A DNA stretch of 24,406 bases. It comes from Nemertoderma westbladi (Eukaryota > Xenacoelomorpha > Nemertodermatida > Nemertodermatidae). The stretch spans positions 126,001 through 150,406 of the forward strand of contig JAUCBJ010008109.1 of NCBI GenBank assembly GCA_032718475.1, given 5' to 3'. The translations under genes and the position numbers were made by a program. Shown here piece by piece: positions 22,243 to 24,406 of this stretch (position 1 is its first letter; each line of letters begins with the position of its first letter). The notes under the pieces were generated by a model. That model did no database searches, was not told the DNA's origin, and saw only the letters and a list, made by a program, of their open reading frames with translations.

Positions 22243-22830
22243 CTAGTTTCACCCGCCGCCTCCACCGCCCCCACTGCGCCGTCCTGGCCGATACGAACAG
22301 GAACCCCCATCGCCCCCTAGCGGACTGTAGTCGTCCGGACGGAGTTTCGCTTTGCTCTTCCCCATCACCTTCCCCTCCACTCCTCCTCCCTTCCCCTCCA
22401 CTCCTCCCTCTGACTCCTCCACCCTCCCTTTAGACCGATACCCCAGTCCCTTCTGATGCCGATCCCAATCCTCGATATTGGCCTTCCGTTTCTCCTCCTC
22501 TTTGATTCGCTGTTGCTCCGCAACCACTGCGGCCTTGGCGTTCAACTCCTCCTGCAGTCGCCTCCGGTGAGCTTCCATTGCCTCCTGCCTCTGTATCGCT
22601 TTCTCCCCGTCGTACTGCAGCCCTTCCTGTGATTGTCTCACCGGTCGCGACTCCCACTTACTCCGGAGGTACATCGCTACCAGCACCCCGAGTAAAAGGA
22701 ACCAGCCGTAGGATTGCACGACCCCCCATCCCATCTCCACGTAGGACGCGAGAATCCCGGACTGCTGGTTACTCATCACTACGTTGGGGTCGAAGTCGTT
22801 TACATCCTCTACACGATCTTCGTCGTCCAT
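22243..22830 (-). CDS. SELENOS: Selenoprotein S (SELENOS/VIMP), UGA read as selenocysteine
   Basis: One uninterrupted exon of 195 codons. The start ATG has context aaaATGG. Residues 1-35 are short and acidic, about 36-56 form a transmembrane helix (SYGWFLLLGVLVAMYL, matching the SYGW/TYGW region of SELENOS), and 78-125 form a charged helix with RQEAMEAHRRRLQEELNAK, the VCP-binding region. The C-terminal tail has the conserved DDYSPLGGDGGSCSYRPGRR and a Gly run. A TGA (22251-22249) then precedes AAC and TAG, so Sec is residue 194 of 195, the second-last position as in human SELENOS (189 residues). The protein anchors p97/VCP and Derlins at the ER membrane during ER-associated degradation, and Cys178-Sec194 would be its redox pair. 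Vertebrate genes have several introns and this one has none. It lies antisense inside CKAP5 intron 6. Confidence 0.93.
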
Positions 22831-23837
22831 TTTACTGTTTTATCAATAAGCCTAACTCTGAACTCTGTAACTCCTGAACTCCTGAACTCGTAGGCCTATT
22901 TAAATTACCTCAATTGAATAGGCCTTCTTCTGTTCTTATTATTACAGTATTATTAGGCCCAAGCCATACACCAACACCAACACTGCAACACCAATTGTCT
23001 GATTTATTGTCAAATTCAACAGTTCACAGGTTCAAGGTGTATTTCTTTGTTTTAGATAGGCCTATACCGTTAATACTGTAATACAGTAATACAAGCCTGC
23101 AAGCGGTACCGGTAATGTAAAATAATATGCAATACCGATACTGCAATAATAATAAAGACTTGGGATGGTTGTATTGTAATGTAACAATTGAAACACTAAT
23201 TAATAAACCGTTACACTAATTACTAATAAAATAATTACTAATTAGGCCTACTGAATTAACGCTGTACCGGTAAGTAACGTTAGGTTGTAGGCAGTCATGC
23301 TGTGTCTACCGGTATATGCTGTTCCGCCACGGTATTAGTACAGTAGTAGTAGTATACTGCCAAGAAGGCCTTCTAGAAGAAGGCCTTGTAGGCTATACCA
23401 TACTGAATACTGATGCTACCAGTAAAATGTGCTTGTCTACCAGTGCCCACAACAGTAGGGAATTAACTGTTTTTAAGTAGAAAACTATCTGTTAAATCAT
23501 GAGCCAAATCATCAGTTATTCTGCCCTTGACTCGTTTGCATTTTAACACTCGCTTCGCTCTTGCTAAAAACCTGCCAACTCGTGTAAAACTCAACAACTC
23601 GGACAGAATAGTTGAATTTCGCTAAATTGAAAATGAGTGAAACAAAGGTGTTTTCCGCTTACATATTTTTTTCGAATAATAGTCCTTTTTTAATCTGTGA
23701 TACCCCACCCCATAAATATCTAAAGAAAACAATTAATATTATTAAATGTTTTCTAGTTATTTTTTTATTTTATTCCTATCAATTTAACTTCCACCCACAG
23801 TGTGTAGCGTCTTGTGCTGAGTGAAATTGGCCGGATT
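22831..23837. other. Region upstream of SELENOS: no gene
   Basis: It should hold the SELENOS promoter (minus strand) and lies in CKAP5 intron 6. It contains many ccggta and aggccta words, an inverted motif aaggccttctagaagaaggc near 23365, and from 23470 a segment of unknown type. No TATA box or coding sequence is assigned. The plus-strand frame at 23612-23824 has no recognisable features. Confidence 0.5.
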
Positions 23838-24406
23838 GACTTACTTTTTGACTTACTTTTTGACTTACCTTTTGACTTACTTTTTGACTTACTTTTTGAC
23901 TTACTTTTTGACTTACTTTTTTGACTAACTTTTTGACTTACTTTTTGACTTACTTTTTGACTTACTTTTTGACTTACTTTTTGACTTACTTTTTGACTTA
24001 CTTTTTGACTTACTTTTTGACTTACTTTTTGACTTACTTTTTGACTTACTTTTTGACTTACTTTTTGACTTACTTTTTGACTTACTTTTTGACTTACTTT
24101 TTGACTTACTTTTTGACTTACTTTTTGACTTACTTTTTGACTTACTTTTTGACTTACTTTTTGACTTACTTTTTGACTTACTTTTTGACTTACTTTTTGA
24201 CTTACTTTTTGAATTACTTTTTGACTTACTTTTTGACTTACTTTTTGACTTACTTTTTGACTTACTTTTTGACTTACTTTTTGACTTACTTTTTGACTTA
24301 CTTTTTGACTTACTTTTTGACTTACTTTTTGACTTACTTTTTGACTTACTTTTTGACTTACTTTTTGACTTACTTTTTGACTTACTTTTTGACTTACTTT
24401 TTGACT
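23838..24406. repeat. 12-bp satellite (GACTTACTTTTT)n, about 47 units, runs off the window
   Basis: Head-to-tail 12-mers are nearly perfect, with a few variants (ccttttt near 23865, an extra T and ctaac near 23920, gaattac near 24210). On the minus strand each unit reads AAAAAGTAAGTC, that is, it contains the donor-like word GTAAGT. The array continues past the end of the window. Confidence 0.97.

Noticed and set aside
22125-22433. Plus-strand and second minus-strand frames over the SELENOS tail and SECIS
   Set aside because: Overlapping shadows in GC-rich sequence; the SELENOS frame has clear homology and the others none.

Overview
This is animal nuclear DNA, not bacterial. Genes are split by GT/AG introns, retrotransposons and minisatellites are abundant, and two conserved animal genes can be recognised. 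The retroelement mix (BEL/Pao, Crypton-like, LINE) and the recurrent short motifs ccggta and taggccta suggest a marine invertebrate, possibly a deuterostome such as an echinoderm. The species call is a guess.

Layout. Positions 1-811 hold no gene. From about 6260 down to 812 the minus strand carries a decayed BEL/Pao-type LTR retrotransposon. Its reverse transcriptase and RNase H are broken by frameshifts. They are followed by about 1,200 codons of open frame that I cannot assign, and no integrase is visible. Positions 6261-7020 are the upstream and 5' UTR region of the main gene. From 7021 the plus strand carries the first six coding exons (329 codons) of CKAP5 (XMAP215/ch-TOG microtubule polymerase), covering TOG1 and the start of TOG2. 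Intron 3 (5.2 kb) holds a 47-bp minisatellite, a (GGGTC)27 array and a decayed Crypton-like tyrosine-recombinase gene. Intron 5 holds a G-rich minisatellite and two overlapping LINE fragments separated by 27-bp repeats. Intron 6 starts with about 48 copies of a roughly 50-bp satellite and runs past the window end. Inside it, on the minus strand, lies an apparently intronless selenoprotein S gene (SELENOS) with a UGA selenocysteine codon as the second-last sense codon and a good SECIS hairpin downstream. The window ends in a 12-bp satellite of about 47 units.

Most notable structure: two successive CKAP5 exons (4 and 5) end inside tandem arrays whose units carry the exon's own 5' splice site. 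Exon 4's last 45 bases plus its donor are repeated about 15 times in 59-bp units. Exon 5's end, with a CAG/GTGAGG donor, is repeated about 29 times. In exon 4 only the first donor keeps the frame. In exon 5 the first, third and fourth donors all keep it and would lengthen a Gly-rich TOG1-TOG2 linker by 0, 20 or 30 residues.

CKAP5 (microtubule growth) and SELENOS (ER-associated degradation) have no known joint pathway. Their closeness looks like nesting rather than a functional cluster.
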